Below are positions 1-10,400 of a stretch of DNA of 64,000 nt, one piece after another. Origin of the DNA: Aquimarina sp040786285 (GTDB taxonomy: Bacteria; Bacteroidota; Bacteroidia; Flavobacteriales; Flavobacteriaceae). Under the pieces are notes generated by a model that worked only from the letters and a program-made list of their open reading frames with translations, searched no databases and had not been told where the DNA came from. The stretch's first letter is position 1. Each line of letters opens with the position of its first letter. Made by a program: the position numbers and the translations under genes. The stretch spans positions 1,674,001 to 1,738,000 of the forward strand of contig NZ_JBFMKQ010000001.1 of NCBI RefSeq assembly GCF_040786285.1. The letters run 5' to 3'.

Positions 1-1
1 G

Positions 2-136
2 CCCACTTTTACTTTTACCGGAGGTTTTATTACCCTAGAAAGTGTTACACGAGTTGGAGGAGTTGTCGTTTACTCTCAGTATCAACCCAACATTCTTACA
101 TTTAATATGGGGTTGTCCTTAGCATATAAATTTTAA
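2..136 (+). CDS. C-terminal end of a probable outer-membrane protein (partial)
   Basis: The frame is open from the window edge to a TAA stop at 134-136 and gives about 44 residues. It alternates polar and hydrophobic residues as in beta strands and finishes in GLSLAYKF. A terminal Phe closing an amphipathic strand is the usual end of outer-membrane beta-barrels. The start and most of the protein lie outside the window, so the family cannot be named. A hairpin follows 20 bases after the stop. Confidence 0.6.
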   Translation, partial: PTFTFTGGFITLESVTRVGGVVVYSQYQPNILTFNMGLSLAYKF

Positions 137-156
137 TACATCATTCTGTGTGATCT

Positions 157-198
157 GAAACCTCTCATCATTACCCCTTATGATAAAAGAGAGGTTTC
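157..198. terminator. Hairpin after the partial outer-membrane gene
   Basis: A 10-bp perfect inverted repeat (GAAACCTCTC at 157-166, GAGAGGTTTC at 189-198) encloses a second short pairing (ATCAT/ATGAT). No T-tract follows, so it may be a 3' processing or partial termination structure rather than a classic intrinsic terminator. It separates the partial gene from the lipoprotein gene at 271. Confidence 0.45.
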
Positions 199-270
199 CA
201 GAACACATTCTTAATGGTTATTTAGAGCAAAGGTAGCATCAATAATCAATCACTAATACATAGTATCCAA

Positions 271-1125
271 ATGAATAAAATAAACATACTGATTCTTGTA
301 CTCATGGTTATGTCCTGCAATACAAGTCCTGATTATATTTTATCGGATGAAAATCCGCCAGTCACTAAAGAAAGAAAAGCCGAAATTATTTCTGCATTCT
401 TTGGCTTAGACAACTCTCTTCCTGCTATATCAAGAGCATTATGGAAAGATGCTCCAGGCCAAGACGGAATGCCTCTGGTTTTCTCTCATGAGATAGACCC
501 AAATACTATGCAGGCACATGATTTCATTATTACCACAGCAAAAGGAGAAAAAAAGTATGTGGATTTTGTCACTTTACAACCTGCTTCAGAAGCATTTGAG
601 TTAAGAACCATTCTGCTCATTGGTGAATATGGTAACCATCCGGATAATGAACCTACAGACATAGAAATCATCGGAGAATTAAAAAGCAGGGATGGACAAA
701 ACATGCAAGGTCAAAAAATCAAGGTAACCCCACTAAATGATGGGCCTTTTATTAGCTATGCCGAGCATTTTATTTTTGATGAAGATTACCCATACAACAA
801 AGAAAGAAGAGGATGCGACTGTCCAAAAAACCAAACTTCAACTATTGTAAGAACCGTGTGGGCCGGAGGAGTTGTTGCGACTAATGGCGAAGAACTAGGA
901 AAAGATCAATTAGAAAACTTTACTATCACATTAAAAAGAGAGACAGACTCAATAAAAGTTAAACCTTTCCAGATAGCCGATCTTAATGACAATGACAATA
1001 ATGTTGATTTGTGTATTAAAGAAAAAGGCACACCATTGTTTGTAGAGGTAGATAAACATACTGTAATTGATCCAAATGGTGATAAAAACCCCAAAACAAC
1101 ATTGTCTATTTTATCAAGATGGTAA
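271..1125 (+). CDS. Putative lipoprotein of unknown function
   Basis: The 284-residue protein starts with a lipoprotein signal peptide whose lipobox ends at Cys16 (VMSC), so it should be anchored to a membrane facing the periplasm. The mature part has no transmembrane segment and is mainly mixed polar sequence with a Cys-Asp-Cys motif (GCDCPKN) near the middle and an Asp/Asn-rich stretch (LNDNDNNVD) near the C-terminus that could bind a metal ion. I do not recognise the family. It heads a run of four small plus-strand envelope genes. The next gene begins 32 bases downstream if its internal ATG is used. Confidence 0.75.
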   Translation: MNKINILILVLMVMSCNTSPDYILSDENPPVTKERKAEIISAFFGLDNSLPAISRALWKDAPGQDGMPLVFSHEIDPNTMQAHDFIITTAKGEKKYVDFVTLQPASEAFELRTILLIGEYGNHPDNEPTDIEIIGELKSRDGQNMQGQKIKVTPLNDGPFISYAEHFIFDEDYPYNKERRGCDCPKNQTSTIVRTVWAGGVVATNGEELGKDQLENFTITLKRETDSIKVKPFQIADLNDNDNNVDLCIKEKGTPLFVEVDKHTVIDPNGDKNPKTTLSILSRW

Positions 1126-1157
1126 CGTCAAATCAAGCGATAATCGGCCAAAGAGAT

Positions 1158-1523
1158 ATGAAAAGAATAAGGATATTAATCATCTTAATAATTGGTATTC
1201 AGATGGTAGATACTATACTACATTTTAGTCATGCTAAAACCGAACCGTTGAGACTTACCGGCAACTTGATTATCGTTCTATCGGTTGCGAGTAGCATAAA
1301 TTTTAAGAAACAAAGTTTTGGCATTCTGTTATGCAGTCTACTGATATATGTGCTACTAAATTCTATTTGGTTTATAGAATATATGATCAAAGTAATTGAT
1401 GAAGAAGTTAAACCACCAGGGCTTTTCTTCATTTTTCTTCTTTTCACGATTTGTATCCAGTTTTTAATTATCAAAATAAACATTACAGCAAAAGATGAAA
1501 TCGATTTTAACAGAACTAGTTAG
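1158..1523 (+). CDS. Small four-helix membrane protein, unknown function
   Basis: I chose the ATG at 1158 because translation from it begins directly with MKRIRILI and a first membrane helix. An upstream ATG at 1119 would overlap the preceding gene by 7 bases and adds 13 polar residues. The 121-residue product has about four hydrophobic segments (roughly residues 4-25, 35-52, 60-82 and 92-114) and no recognised motif. It is probably an inner-membrane protein co-transcribed with its neighbours; the function is unknown. Confidence 0.6.
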   Translation: MKRIRILIILIIGIQMVDTILHFSHAKTEPLRLTGNLIIVLSVASSINFKKQSFGILLCSLLIYVLLNSIWFIEYMIKVIDEEVKPPGLFFIFLLFTICIQFLIIKINITAKDEIDFNRTS

Positions 1524-1572
1524 TTCAAAAGTCATAAAACGAACATTAATAAATTTTTTTAAAAATTCCATA

Positions 1573-2217
1573 ATGAAAATTAAACCGAAAAAAATACTCG
1601 TATTTATATTAGTTACATCCATTCTAAACATTGGATGTGCACAAAATAAAACAATAGTTGAAGGTACTTCTGAAGCAATTGGCAAAGACCTGGATCTTGA
1701 GGCCGTTGCCGTCTTGTTTGGAGAAGCACAAAACCTCGAAGATTTTGAAAAAGAATTAAACAACCCCGAAACTAAAATTTCTAATCTAGATCTAAATAAT
1801 GATGGTGCTGTAGATTATTTAAGAGTGGTTGACACTACAAAAGACAATATTCATTATATAACAATACAAGCCGCTGTAGCTAAGAATACTTTCCAGGATG
1901 TAGCAGTGATAAACGTAAAAAAAGATGATACGGGAAATACAAAAGTGGTAATCACTGGAAATGTTAAAATATATGGACCGGATTATATAATCATTCCTGC
2001 ATATACAACCTCTCCCGTTATTGTAACTTGGTTCTGGAGCCCATTATATACACCATGGGTGTCGCCTTATTATTATAGATACTATCCAACATACTTCAGA
2101 CCATGGCCTACCTATTCTACGGCACGATATAGAACTACCGTTCGTACTCATGTAAATGTTCGTACAGCAACATTTAGAGGTCCGTATACCACGAGACGCG
2201 TTCGAGTTAGACACTAA
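1573..2217 (+). CDS. Lipoprotein with an Asp-rich loop and a Tyr/Arg-rich tail
   Basis: Translation from 1573 gives a clean lipoprotein signal with Cys22 (LNIGCAQ). The in-frame ATG at 1495 would overlap the previous gene and add 26 residues ahead of the signal, so it was not used. Residues about 70-85 contain LDLNNDGAVDYLRV, which resembles an EF-hand or dockerin-type calcium loop. The last 60 residues are very rich in Tyr, Pro, Trp and then Arg/Thr, suggesting a surface-exposed or structural tail. I believe similar proteins occur in other Flavobacteriaceae, but no function is known to me. Confidence 0.7.
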   Translation: MKIKPKKILVFILVTSILNIGCAQNKTIVEGTSEAIGKDLDLEAVAVLFGEAQNLEDFEKELNNPETKISNLDLNNDGAVDYLRVVDTTKDNIHYITIQAAVAKNTFQDVAVINVKKDDTGNTKVVITGNVKIYGPDYIIIPAYTTSPVIVTWFWSPLYTPWVSPYYYRYYPTYFRPWPTYSTARYRTTVRTHVNVRTATFRGPYTTRRVRVRH

Positions 2218-2243
2218 AACATAAATCAAATAACTATAAAAAC

Positions 2244-2981
2244 ATGAAAAAATTAGTGTTATTTTTTTTAGTATCCTCAATTTCTATACTAACATCTTGT
2301 AAAAATAAAGATTTCTCAAAGAGCATTCCGGCCGTAGACCAAACACAGTTTATAGAACTACCAGAAGACTTGCGAGATTATAGATACGGAGAAATTATTC
2401 CAATATTTCAAAACAAGTCAACAATCTATGCAGAAGTCTATAATACCATTGGTTTAAATAAACTTCCATCAAATCTATGGAAGAAGTTGAATGCCGATGT
2501 ATTAGCAGAAAAGTATGGAGCAAAGATTGTAAAGTTAAATGGTCCTAGATATTGGGTGCTAAACTCCATTCAAGGAAGTGGAAAAACTGTAAACGGAAAA
2601 ACGGCTGATTTTGGCGGTATAGAAATGAAACTTAGAGCTACCCTAGAATTTAAAATTTGGGAAGGAGCTCAACTAGGTGCAAATTATTCTGATAACGAAG
2701 TGAATAGAGAAACGATTTGGATTTATAATAAAGGAAGTATGGTGTATGAATTAACAAATCCAAATGGAGAGGTATATCGTATGCAATCCTACTCTCAGGA
2801 AATTGATCCCAAGCTAAATATTGAGGATTTAGAAACATTAAATAAACGATTGAAACTTCCTAAAGGGTGGTCATACAAAGCTAGATTATTAAAAGACGAT
2901 TCAAGACTCAACTCAAATGGGAAGGCATATGTTATAACGGATGATTTAAATAATGCATATCAAAGAATAGCCTCAAAATAA
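2244..2981 (+). CDS. Putative lipoprotein of unknown function
   Basis: The 245-residue product has a lipoprotein signal peptide ending at Cys19 (ILTSCKN). The mature protein is soluble and Tyr/Lys-rich, with a segment around RYWVLNSIQGSGKTVNG. The GSGKT string is not in a P-loop context and the protein is extracytoplasmic, so it is not an ATPase. It starts 26 bases after the previous stop and is likely in the same operon. The family was not recognised. Confidence 0.7.
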   Translation: MKKLVLFFLVSSISILTSCKNKDFSKSIPAVDQTQFIELPEDLRDYRYGEIIPIFQNKSTIYAEVYNTIGLNKLPSNLWKKLNADVLAEKYGAKIVKLNGPRYWVLNSIQGSGKTVNGKTADFGGIEMKLRATLEFKIWEGAQLGANYSDNEVNRETIWIYNKGSMVYELTNPNGEVYRMQSYSQEIDPKLNIEDLETLNKRLKLPKGWSYKARLLKDDSRLNSNGKAYVITDDLNNAYQRIASK

Positions 2982-3057
2982 GATTTAAAAACAATGAAAT
3001 CTATTTAAAAACCGTTAAATTTAACCGATTTATATACTAAAACGAAACACACAAATT

Positions 3058-3474
3058 ATGAAAACCATCATTACTGGGCTATTTTTAGTAGTGTTCCTAT
3101 CTGCATTTGGGCAAACACAAAAAGAAAAACAACAAGAACGACAGAACAGCAGGGTCGAGATATTCACTTCTGGAGAAAGAGACAATTTACAAGCTTTTGT
3201 TGCGGAACAGGTGGATAAAATGGAACTTTCTGAAGATTTACGAGATGATTACTTCATGATTGTCGGGTATCACACCAATAAAATTGCGCGTTTGGATGAT
3301 AAAGATGCAGAACTTACAGAAAAAGAAGTGATTGCAAAGTTTCATGAAATGCTCAAGAAATTGGATATTGATGTAAAAGAGATCTTGACAGAAGAACAGT
3401 TCAAAATACATGAACAAAGCTTTGGTAAAATTGTTACTAGTGTATACAACAGAAGAGGTTGGTCTAAAGAATAA
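3058..3474 (+). CDS. Periplasmic helical protein, first of a tandem paralogous pair
   Basis: The 138-residue product has a signal peptide cleaved near FGQTQ (about residue 19) and a mostly helical, charged mature part. It aligns over its whole length with the next gene: the same size, a common pattern beginning IF..-E-(T/R)D, a central K-(I/M)-x-x-L block and a C-terminal L-(T/P)-E-(E/K)-Q-F motif. LTEEQ matches the LTxxQ motif of Spy/CpxP-like periplasmic proteins, but overall similarity to that family was not tested. It lies directly upstream of an efflux operon. Function is unknown; an envelope-stress or efflux accessory role is inference. Confidence 0.7.
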   Translation: MKTIITGLFLVVFLSAFGQTQKEKQQERQNSRVEIFTSGERDNLQAFVAEQVDKMELSEDLRDDYFMIVGYHTNKIARLDDKDAELTEKEVIAKFHEMLKKLDIDVKEILTEEQFKIHEQSFGKIVTSVYNRRGWSKE

Positions 3475-3500
3475 GTTGTTAAACCATACATAATCGGTTT

Positions 3501-3911
3501 ATGTACATTCAAAAGATTCTTTTTATTAGTTTTCTGATTTTACTGTCAACAAAAATGATGGGGCAAACTCCAATAGTTAAAAAGGAGGATAGCACGGCTA
3601 TTAAGATTTTTAATAAGGAAGAAACTGATTACATCAAACAATGGATGGGGAACATGATAATGGACACTGAGATGACTCCAGAAATGGCTTCAAATTTTAA
3701 GATTATCACCTTTTACTTCGGTTTCAAAATGAAGCAATTGGGAGAAGATCCAAAATTGACTAAAATTGAAATTATTCATGAGTTTAATGAACTTATTAAG
3801 GAACAGAACAATGAACTTAAAAAAGTATTACCCGAAAAACAATTTACAAGTTTCTCTAACCTCTTTAATAAATTATCCTGGTCAGTAAATAAACGATTAA
3901 ATCAACTATAA
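3501..3911 (+). CDS. Periplasmic helical protein, second of the tandem pair
   Basis: The 136-residue product has a signal peptide cleaved near MMGQT and the same helical architecture as the preceding gene, including the C-terminal VLPEKQF that corresponds to ILTEEQF in its neighbour. The pair probably arose by tandem duplication and then diverged strongly. The ATG lies at the edge of an inverted repeat (TAAACC at 3480-3485, GGTTTA at 3496-3501). The TolC-like gene follows 14 bases after the stop, so co-transcription with the efflux genes is likely. Confidence 0.7.
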   Translation: MYIQKILFISFLILLSTKMMGQTPIVKKEDSTAIKIFNKEETDYIKQWMGNMIMDTEMTPEMASNFKIITFYFGFKMKQLGEDPKLTKIEIIHEFNELIKEQNNELKKVLPEKQFTSFSNLFNKLSWSVNKRLNQL

Positions 3912-3925
3912 TCACATATAATTAT

Positions 3926-6268
3926 ATGAAAAAGATAAAGTTAACTTTCTTACTTATTTTCATAAATATACTAGCATATTCACAAGTTACGAAAACCGTT
4001 ACTATTGGTATTCTTGCCGATAAATCGTCAGAAGAAACGAAGCCATTATTAACCAAGCTACAAACCGAAATAAGAGGAATTGTAGGGCAGAGTGCCACTA
4101 CTGTTTTTATGGAGGTATTAGAGAATGATTTCAATACCGAAACGGCAAAATCAAATTATCAGACATTGCTTAATTCTGATGTTGATATTATATTGGCGTT
4201 TGGAGTCGTTAATAATATAGTAATTGATAAAGAAAAACAATATCCAAAACCGGTTATTCTGTTTGGTAGTGCGAATAGTGATTTTTATAATTTTCCAGAA
4301 GGTCAAAAAACTTCAGGAGTTAATAATATCACCTATCTCATAGCTCCTTTTTCCTATACAGATGATCTTGACGTTTTCAAATCTTTATATTCTTATAAGA
4401 AAATTGGTATCGTATTGGATGATTTTATTCCCGAAATTTTGCCTGTCAAAAAACTATTTGATGATTATTTTTCCAAAAACGATGCTACTTATACTCTTAT
4501 TTCTCTTCAAAAAGATGGTAGCATTAATGGCGATTTAAAGGGTCTAGATGCGGTATATCTTGCAGGAGGGTTTTACTTAAAGGATAGTGAATTCAAAACA
4601 TTGGTTACCAGCATCAATACTCAAAAACTACCATCATTTTCAGCCTATAGTAGAGAAGATGTTGAGAAAGGAATTTTGGCCTCCAATCAGCCCAAAACTA
4701 ATATCGATCAGTTTTTTAGGCGTATTGCCTTAAATGTAGAAGCAATTGTTGATGGAACAAATCCATCTACATTATCTATGTATTTGGACTATAAAAAAGA
4801 GCTTTCTATTAACGCTAGTACCGCAAAACAGATTGGATTTCCATTACGGTATAGTATGTTAGCTAATGCAGACTTTATTGGAGGAGAGAATGATGTAGTT
4901 GTAGGAACATCGTATTCTATTATTGATATCATGAAAGGAGTGGTTGCAAAAAACCTTGCGCTAGATGTAGAGCGAAAAAATATTGAGTTAAGTAGTCAGG
5001 ATGTTAAAACTGCCAAGAGTAGTTACTTACCCAATGTAACTGCCAGTGCTAATGCAGTATATTTAGATCCGGATGTTGCTGAGGTTTCTAATGGTGCTAA
5101 TCCGGAGTTTTCTACTTCAGGAAATGTTACTTTAGAACAAGTGATTTATTCAGAAGGTGCCGGAGCGAATATTACCATCAATGAAAATTTGCAAAAAGCT
5201 CAGGAGGAAATCTATAATACTGCTGAATTGGATGCACTTCTAGACGCTTCTGTTGCCTATTTTAATGCATTGATTCTAAAAACAAATGTAGCAATCCAAA
5301 ATCAAAACCTTCAAGTCACGAAAAAGAATTTGGACATCGCAGATCAAAACTTTGCTGCCGGAGAATCAGGCAAATCCGATGTGCTTCGTTTCAGGAGTCA
5401 GTTGGCTCAAAACACACAAAGTTTAATCAATGCAGAGAATCAAAAGCAGCAAGCTTTCAACACAATTAATCAATTAATGAATAATCCCATTACTACCGAA
5501 ATTGATATTGATGATGCCGAAATATCTAAAGGAGTATTTGAGAATTATAAATATCAGGATTTTCTGGAAATTTTGGATGACCCCAAATTACGACCTGCAC
5601 TTATTGAATTTTTGGTCGAGGAAGCCAAGAAAAATGCCCCAGAATTAAAAAATGTTGGTTACAATATGGAAGCTACACAGCGTAATTATCGACTTAATGA
5701 TCTGGGTCGATTTGTACCAACTGTAGCTTTGCAAGGACAATATAATCTGGCCCTTTCAGAATCAGGTAAAGGATCAACAGTTCCTCAAGGTTTCCCAAAT
5801 ATTCCTGATGGAAGCTACAATGTAGGTGTGAACCTTTCCCTACCCATTTTTCAGCAAAACCAACGGAACATTAATAAACAGACTGCAAAGATTCAGGAAG
5901 ATCAATTATTGGTGCAGAAAGAGAACATAGAACTGAACATCGAAAGAAGTGTAAACGACATTTTATTGGATATGATCAATCAAATTGCAAACATCGAAAT
6001 TTCCAAAGTATCTGAAGAGGCTGCTAGAGAAAGTTTAGATCTTACACAAAATGCCTATGCGCAAGGTGCAGTACCATTGATCCAATTGATTGATGCTCAA
6101 ACCAATTACTTGCAAGCACAGTTAGCCAGAGCAACCGCCAATTATGACTATTTATTAACCTCTATGCAGTTAGAAAGAGCCATTGGTTATTTCTTTTTAA
6201 TGAATACCGAGGCAAGTAACCAAGATTTTATTCGAAGAGCTAATGAGTTTATACTTAATAGAAACTAA
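3926..6268 (+). CDS. Substrate-binding-protein/TolC fusion, outer-membrane efflux channel
   Basis: The 780-residue protein has a signal peptide (cleavage near AYSQ, residue 20) and two parts. Residues about 22-315 look like an ABC-type periplasmic substrate-binding protein: it begins TVTIGILADKS, has SDVDIILAFGVVNN and PKPVILFGS strands, a second lobe with YKKIGIVLDDF, and LDAVYLAGGF near its end. Residues about 330-780 are a TolC-family channel with two coiled-coil hairpin repeats (KSSYLPNVTASANAVYL and RFVPTVALQGQYNLAL segments). Ordinary TolC homologues are about 430-500 residues, so the N-terminal domain is an addition. It is followed by adaptor and pump genes, which suggests a tripartite exporter whose channel may sense or bind a ligand. 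The fusion is continuous with no frameshift. Confidence 0.85.
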   Translation: MKKIKLTFLLIFINILAYSQVTKTVTIGILADKSSEETKPLLTKLQTEIRGIVGQSATTVFMEVLENDFNTETAKSNYQTLLNSDVDIILAFGVVNNIVIDKEKQYPKPVILFGSANSDFYNFPEGQKTSGVNNITYLIAPFSYTDDLDVFKSLYSYKKIGIVLDDFIPEILPVKKLFDDYFSKNDATYTLISLQKDGSINGDLKGLDAVYLAGGFYLKDSEFKTLVTSINTQKLPSFSAYSREDVEKGILASNQPKTNIDQFFRRIALNVEAIVDGTNPSTLSMYLDYKKELSINASTAKQIGFPLRYSMLANADFIGGENDVVVGTSYSIIDIMKGVVAKNLALDVERKNIELSSQDVKTAKSSYLPNVTASANAVYLDPDVAEVSNGANPEFSTSGNVTLEQVIYSEGAGANITINENLQKAQEEIYNTAELDALLDASVAYFNALILKTNVAIQNQNLQVTKKNLDIADQNFAAGESGKSDVLRFRSQLAQNTQSLINAENQKQQAFNTINQLMNNPITTEIDIDDAEISKGVFENYKYQDFLEILDDPKLRPALIEFLVEEAKKNAPELKNVGYNMEATQRNYRLNDLGRFVPTVALQGQYNLALSESGKGSTVPQGFPNIPDGSYNVGVNLSLPIFQQNQRNINKQTAKIQEDQLLVQKENIELNIERSVNDILLDMINQIANIEISKVSEEAARESLDLTQNAYAQGAVPLIQLIDAQTNYLQAQLARATANYDYLLTSMQLERAIGYFFLMNTEASNQDFIRRANEFILNRN

Positions 6269-6297
6269 AAAAGAAAACCACTAATACACCTATAGAA

Positions 6298-7389
6298 ATG
6301 AGATTTATAAAATATATACTACTATCGGCATTCATATTTTTGACGTTAAATGCCTGTAAAAAGGAAGTGGAGAAAAAAGAAGAAGTACTGCGACCTGTGC
6401 AATACCAGGTTGTGGGTAACTTAAATGCACAAAATATTAGAACGTTTAGTGGAATCGCCAAGGCTGGTGATGAAATTGAGTTAAGTTTTAGGAGCACTGG
6501 AATTATTACCACCCTAGACATCAAAGTAGGGCAGAAGGTCAATAAAGGTGATTTGATTGCCAAATTGGATAACGTGCAAGCCAACCTTGCTTATGAACAA
6601 TCGGTTTCTGCACTCAATAGCGCTAAATCGGCTATGAATACTGCCAAATCTAGTTTGGATCGTATTAAATCGTTGTATGAAAAAGGAAGTAATTCATTAA
6701 GTGATTATGAATCTGCTAAAAATTCTTATCAAAGTGCATTAGATCAATATGAATCCGCAAAGCGAAACAAAAGTATCCAACAATCACAAATCAGTTATGG
6801 ATATATCAAAGCACCAAAAACAGGCATTATTGCTGCGAAAAATAACCAGTTAAATGAAAACGTAAGTGCGGGACAAGTAATTGCGGTATTAAATGCAGGA
6901 GATCATACTAATATTGAAGTAGGATTACCCGAGAATGTAATTAATAAAGTACGATTAGGGATGAATCCCGAAATCTCATTTTCAGCCTTGCCAGGTAAAA
7001 TCTTCACAGGAAATGTTATTGAAATTGCTCCTATTGTAAGTGAAAGCTCTGCAACATATCCTGTAAAAATTGATATTACGGATCCAACCAAAGAAATTAA
7101 GCCTGGTATGAGTGCTAATGTTACTTTTGATTTTAAAGAAGAAGCCACCAAGACAGGTACGGCCCTAGTGATTCCGGTTAAATCGGTTGGAGAAGATGGC
7201 GATGGTAATTTTGTTTTTTTAATTGATTCTGAAGATGGAACTACAGGAATAGTAAAAAAACACCGTATAGAAATTGGAGAACTCACGACAGGTGGTTTTA
7301 AAATTAAAAGCGGACTTTCTGAAGGTCAAAAAATAGCTACAGCCGGCCTTCAGACCTTGTTAGACGGACAAAAAGTGAAGTTACAATAA
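6298..7389 (+). CDS. RND efflux periplasmic adaptor subunit (lipoprotein)
   Basis: The 363-residue protein has a lipobox ending at Cys20 (LTLNACKK). It shows the membrane-fusion-protein order: a first half lipoyl domain (GIITTLDIKVGQKVNKGDLIAKLD), an alpha-helical hairpin of about residues 95-165 rich in Ala/Ser/Lys, the second lipoyl half (GYIKAPKTGIIAAKN), a beta-barrel domain (PENVINKVRLGMNPEISF) and a membrane-proximal domain. It links the inner-membrane pump encoded next to the TolC-like channel encoded before. The gene lies 29 bases after the channel gene and 21 bases before the pump gene, in one operon. Confidence 0.93.
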   Translation: MRFIKYILLSAFIFLTLNACKKEVEKKEEVLRPVQYQVVGNLNAQNIRTFSGIAKAGDEIELSFRSTGIITTLDIKVGQKVNKGDLIAKLDNVQANLAYEQSVSALNSAKSAMNTAKSSLDRIKSLYEKGSNSLSDYESAKNSYQSALDQYESAKRNKSIQQSQISYGYIKAPKTGIIAAKNNQLNENVSAGQVIAVLNAGDHTNIEVGLPENVINKVRLGMNPEISFSALPGKIFTGNVIEIAPIVSESSATYPVKIDITDPTKEIKPGMSANVTFDFKEEATKTGTALVIPVKSVGEDGDGNFVFLIDSEDGTTGIVKKHRIEIGELTTGGFKIKSGLSEGQKIATAGLQTLLDGQKVKLQ

Positions 7390-7410
7390 TCACTATCAAA
7401 AGAAAAACAT

Positions 7411-10400
7411 ATGAATTTTGCTAAATTTTCCATTGAAAAAAATCGTGTTGCTCTTAGTATTCTTGGCGTAGTGATGGTGATGGGTATGGTGTTTTATGCT
7501 TCACTCTCACGGGATAGTATGCCACCATATACGATACGTGTGGCTTCTGTTGTTTCATCATTTCCAGGAGCAAGCCCTGAACGTGTTGAGGAATTAGTAA
7601 CCGACAAAATTGAAAAAATTGCACAAGAATTACCCGAACTAAAAAAAGTAACCAGTACTTCAAGAACCGGGCTCTCTGTAGTTCAGGTAGAACTAAAAAT
7701 GGAGGTTGCCCCCGAGCAGTTACAACCCGTTTGGGATCGATTACGACGTAAATTAAATACGATTAAGGGATTACCTAGTGATGTACGTCCTCAATTAAAT
7801 GACGATGGTATAGGAGAAGTATTTGGTATCGCCGTTGGAATTACTAGTGATGGATTTACATACGCAGCTATGAAAGAGCAAGCAGACGATCTTCGTGATG
7901 ACCTGATTAAGCTCGAAGATGCAGCTAAAGTAGAAATCAACGGAGCACAAGAAGAACGTGTTTTTGTGAAATTTGATAATACAAAACTAAAAGCTTACGG
8001 GTTAACTTCAAGTAACTTGCAAGGGATTATTGCAAGCACGAATATTTTGAATTCTGGAGGAGAAGTTAATATCGAAGAAGAGCGGATTATCCTAGAACCT
8101 ACGGGTAATTTTAATACGGTTTCGGATATTAAAAATATGCTAATCCCACTTGGTCAAAGTGGGCAAGTGGTTAGCTTAGGAGACATTACAATAATTGAAA
8201 AAGGATATATTAATCCACCCAAACAGAAAGTACGCATCAATGGGAAGGATGCTGTTTCACTTCATGTCTCTTTAAAGAAAGGGAGGAATATCATTAAATT
8301 AGGAGAAGAAATAGACATATTATTAGCAAAATGGCAAGAAAAACTTCCGGTAGGTCTAGAAGTATCTCGATTAGCATCTATAGATCAATATATTGACCTT
8401 AAGATTAGTGATTTTTTGGGTAATTTAATGCAAGCTATTGCTATTGTACTTGCCGTAATGTTGATTTTTCTTGGTTTCCGTACCGGGATGGTGATAGCAA
8501 GTTTGATTCCTATTGTTACGATAACGACATTAATGGTTATGGGACTTATCGATATAGGTCTTAACCAGATTACATTGGCTGCTTTAATTATGGCATTAGG
8601 TATGATGGTGGATAATGCTATTGTAGTCGCAGAATCTATTATGGTAAAGATGGAAAATGGCATTGATGTTAAAAAAGCTGCGATTGATTCCTGTGCTGAG
8701 TTATTTATGCCGTTGTTGATTTCAACCTTGACAACTTCAGCGGCATTTCTTGCGTTCTTTATGGCAGAGTCTGTAATGGGGGATATTATGGGGCCTATTT
8801 TTGTGGTGATTACGATAGCTCTTTTATCTTCCTGGATTATTTCATTGAGCATCATCACTTTGTTTTGCGTGTTTTTTCTGAAAATTAAAAAGAGAGAAGA
8901 CGGAAAAATGGGATTTTTGGATCGTATGATCAATGGCCTAAAATCAAAGTATAAAGATCTTATTCTATTAGCCTTGGCTTGGAAAAGGACAGTATTATTA
9001 AGTATTGTTGTGTTGTTCTTTTTATCACTTTATGGTTTCACAAAACTAGCATTTGTGTTTTTCCCGGATAGCGATCGTAATATGATTACCATAGACATTA
9101 ATTTACCAGAAGGAACAAAAATTGAAAGTACTACCAAGACCATATTAGCTATTGAAGAATTTATCACTAACAATCTAAAAGTTACTGCTGAAAAAGCAGA
9201 TGGTATCGTAGATTGGTCTTCTTACATTGGCGAAGGACCATCATCGTATGATCTGGGATATAGTGCTGATGAACCCAATTCTAATTATGCGCATATTTTG
9301 GTCAATACGTCTTCTTTTTTAGTGAATAATGATATGGTGAAGCAATTGGACGGTTTTTGTTTTAATACCTTTCCTGATGCAGATATCAAAGTTGGATTAT
9401 TAGGGTCGGGAGGTAGTGGAACCCCTATTGAAATAAAGGTGTCTGGGGATAGTCCTGATAAATTAGCCAGCATAGCCGAAGAAATCAAATCAAAACTATT
9501 TAGTATTTCTGGCACTAAAAATATTAAAGATGATTGGGGACCTAAAGGGAAAAAATTTGTTATTGATATTGATCAAAACAAAGCACAGTCTGCGGGAATT
9601 ACCAATCAAGATGTGGCAATATCATTACAGACCGTGTTAGACGGTTTTCAGGCAGGTGAATTTAGAGAAAATGACAAATCTATTCCTATTGTAATGACCA
9701 GTAATCAAGGAAAACAGCAATCGCTAGCTTCTTTAGAAACGCTTAATATTTATGGTCAAAACTCAGGAAAAAGCGTTCCGTTGTTACAAGTGGCGAATAT
9801 TGTTCCACAATGGCAATATTCTAAAATAAAACGATTAGATCTTACACGAACCATCAATGTATCAAGTGAATTAACTGAAGATGGAAATGCTTCAGCAATT
9901 ACTGCAGTAATAACCCCTTGGTTAAAAGAACAAGAAGAAATTTGGGGCAAGGAGTATACTTATAAATTAGGAGGAGATGCCGAAAACAGTGCTGAGAATA
10001 TGGGTGCTGTGGCTAAATATTTACCATTATCTGCTTTTATCATCGTTATGCTTTTGATCATACAATTTAATTCCTTTAGGAAAATGACAATGATCGTAAC
10101 AACCATTCCATTAGGAGTTATAGGGATGGTGATTGGATTGCTACTATTTGGTGTTCCTTTTGGGTTTATGGCGTTTTTAGGAGTAATCTCTTTAGCGGGA
10201 ATCGTTATCAATAATGCAATTGTATTAATAGATCGTATTGAAATCGAAGAGAATGAATTGAAACGGAAACCCCAGGATGCGATTATAGCGGCATGTATAC
10301 AACGTTTCAGACCCATTTTATTAGCAACATTTACAACAGTACTGGGGTTAATCCCCTTGTATCTTGGTGGAGGCGAAATGTGGGAACCTATGGCCGTGAC

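Noticed and set aside
2524..2610. P-loop ATPase motif (GSGKT) in the lipoprotein at 2244
   Set aside because: The protein has a lipoprotein signal, so the motif is extracytoplasmic, and no other ATPase motif is present.
3014..3025. Palindrome GTTAAATTTAAC upstream of 3058 as an operator
   Set aside because: It is a short AT-rich palindrome that is likely by chance. No second copy or linked regulator supports it.
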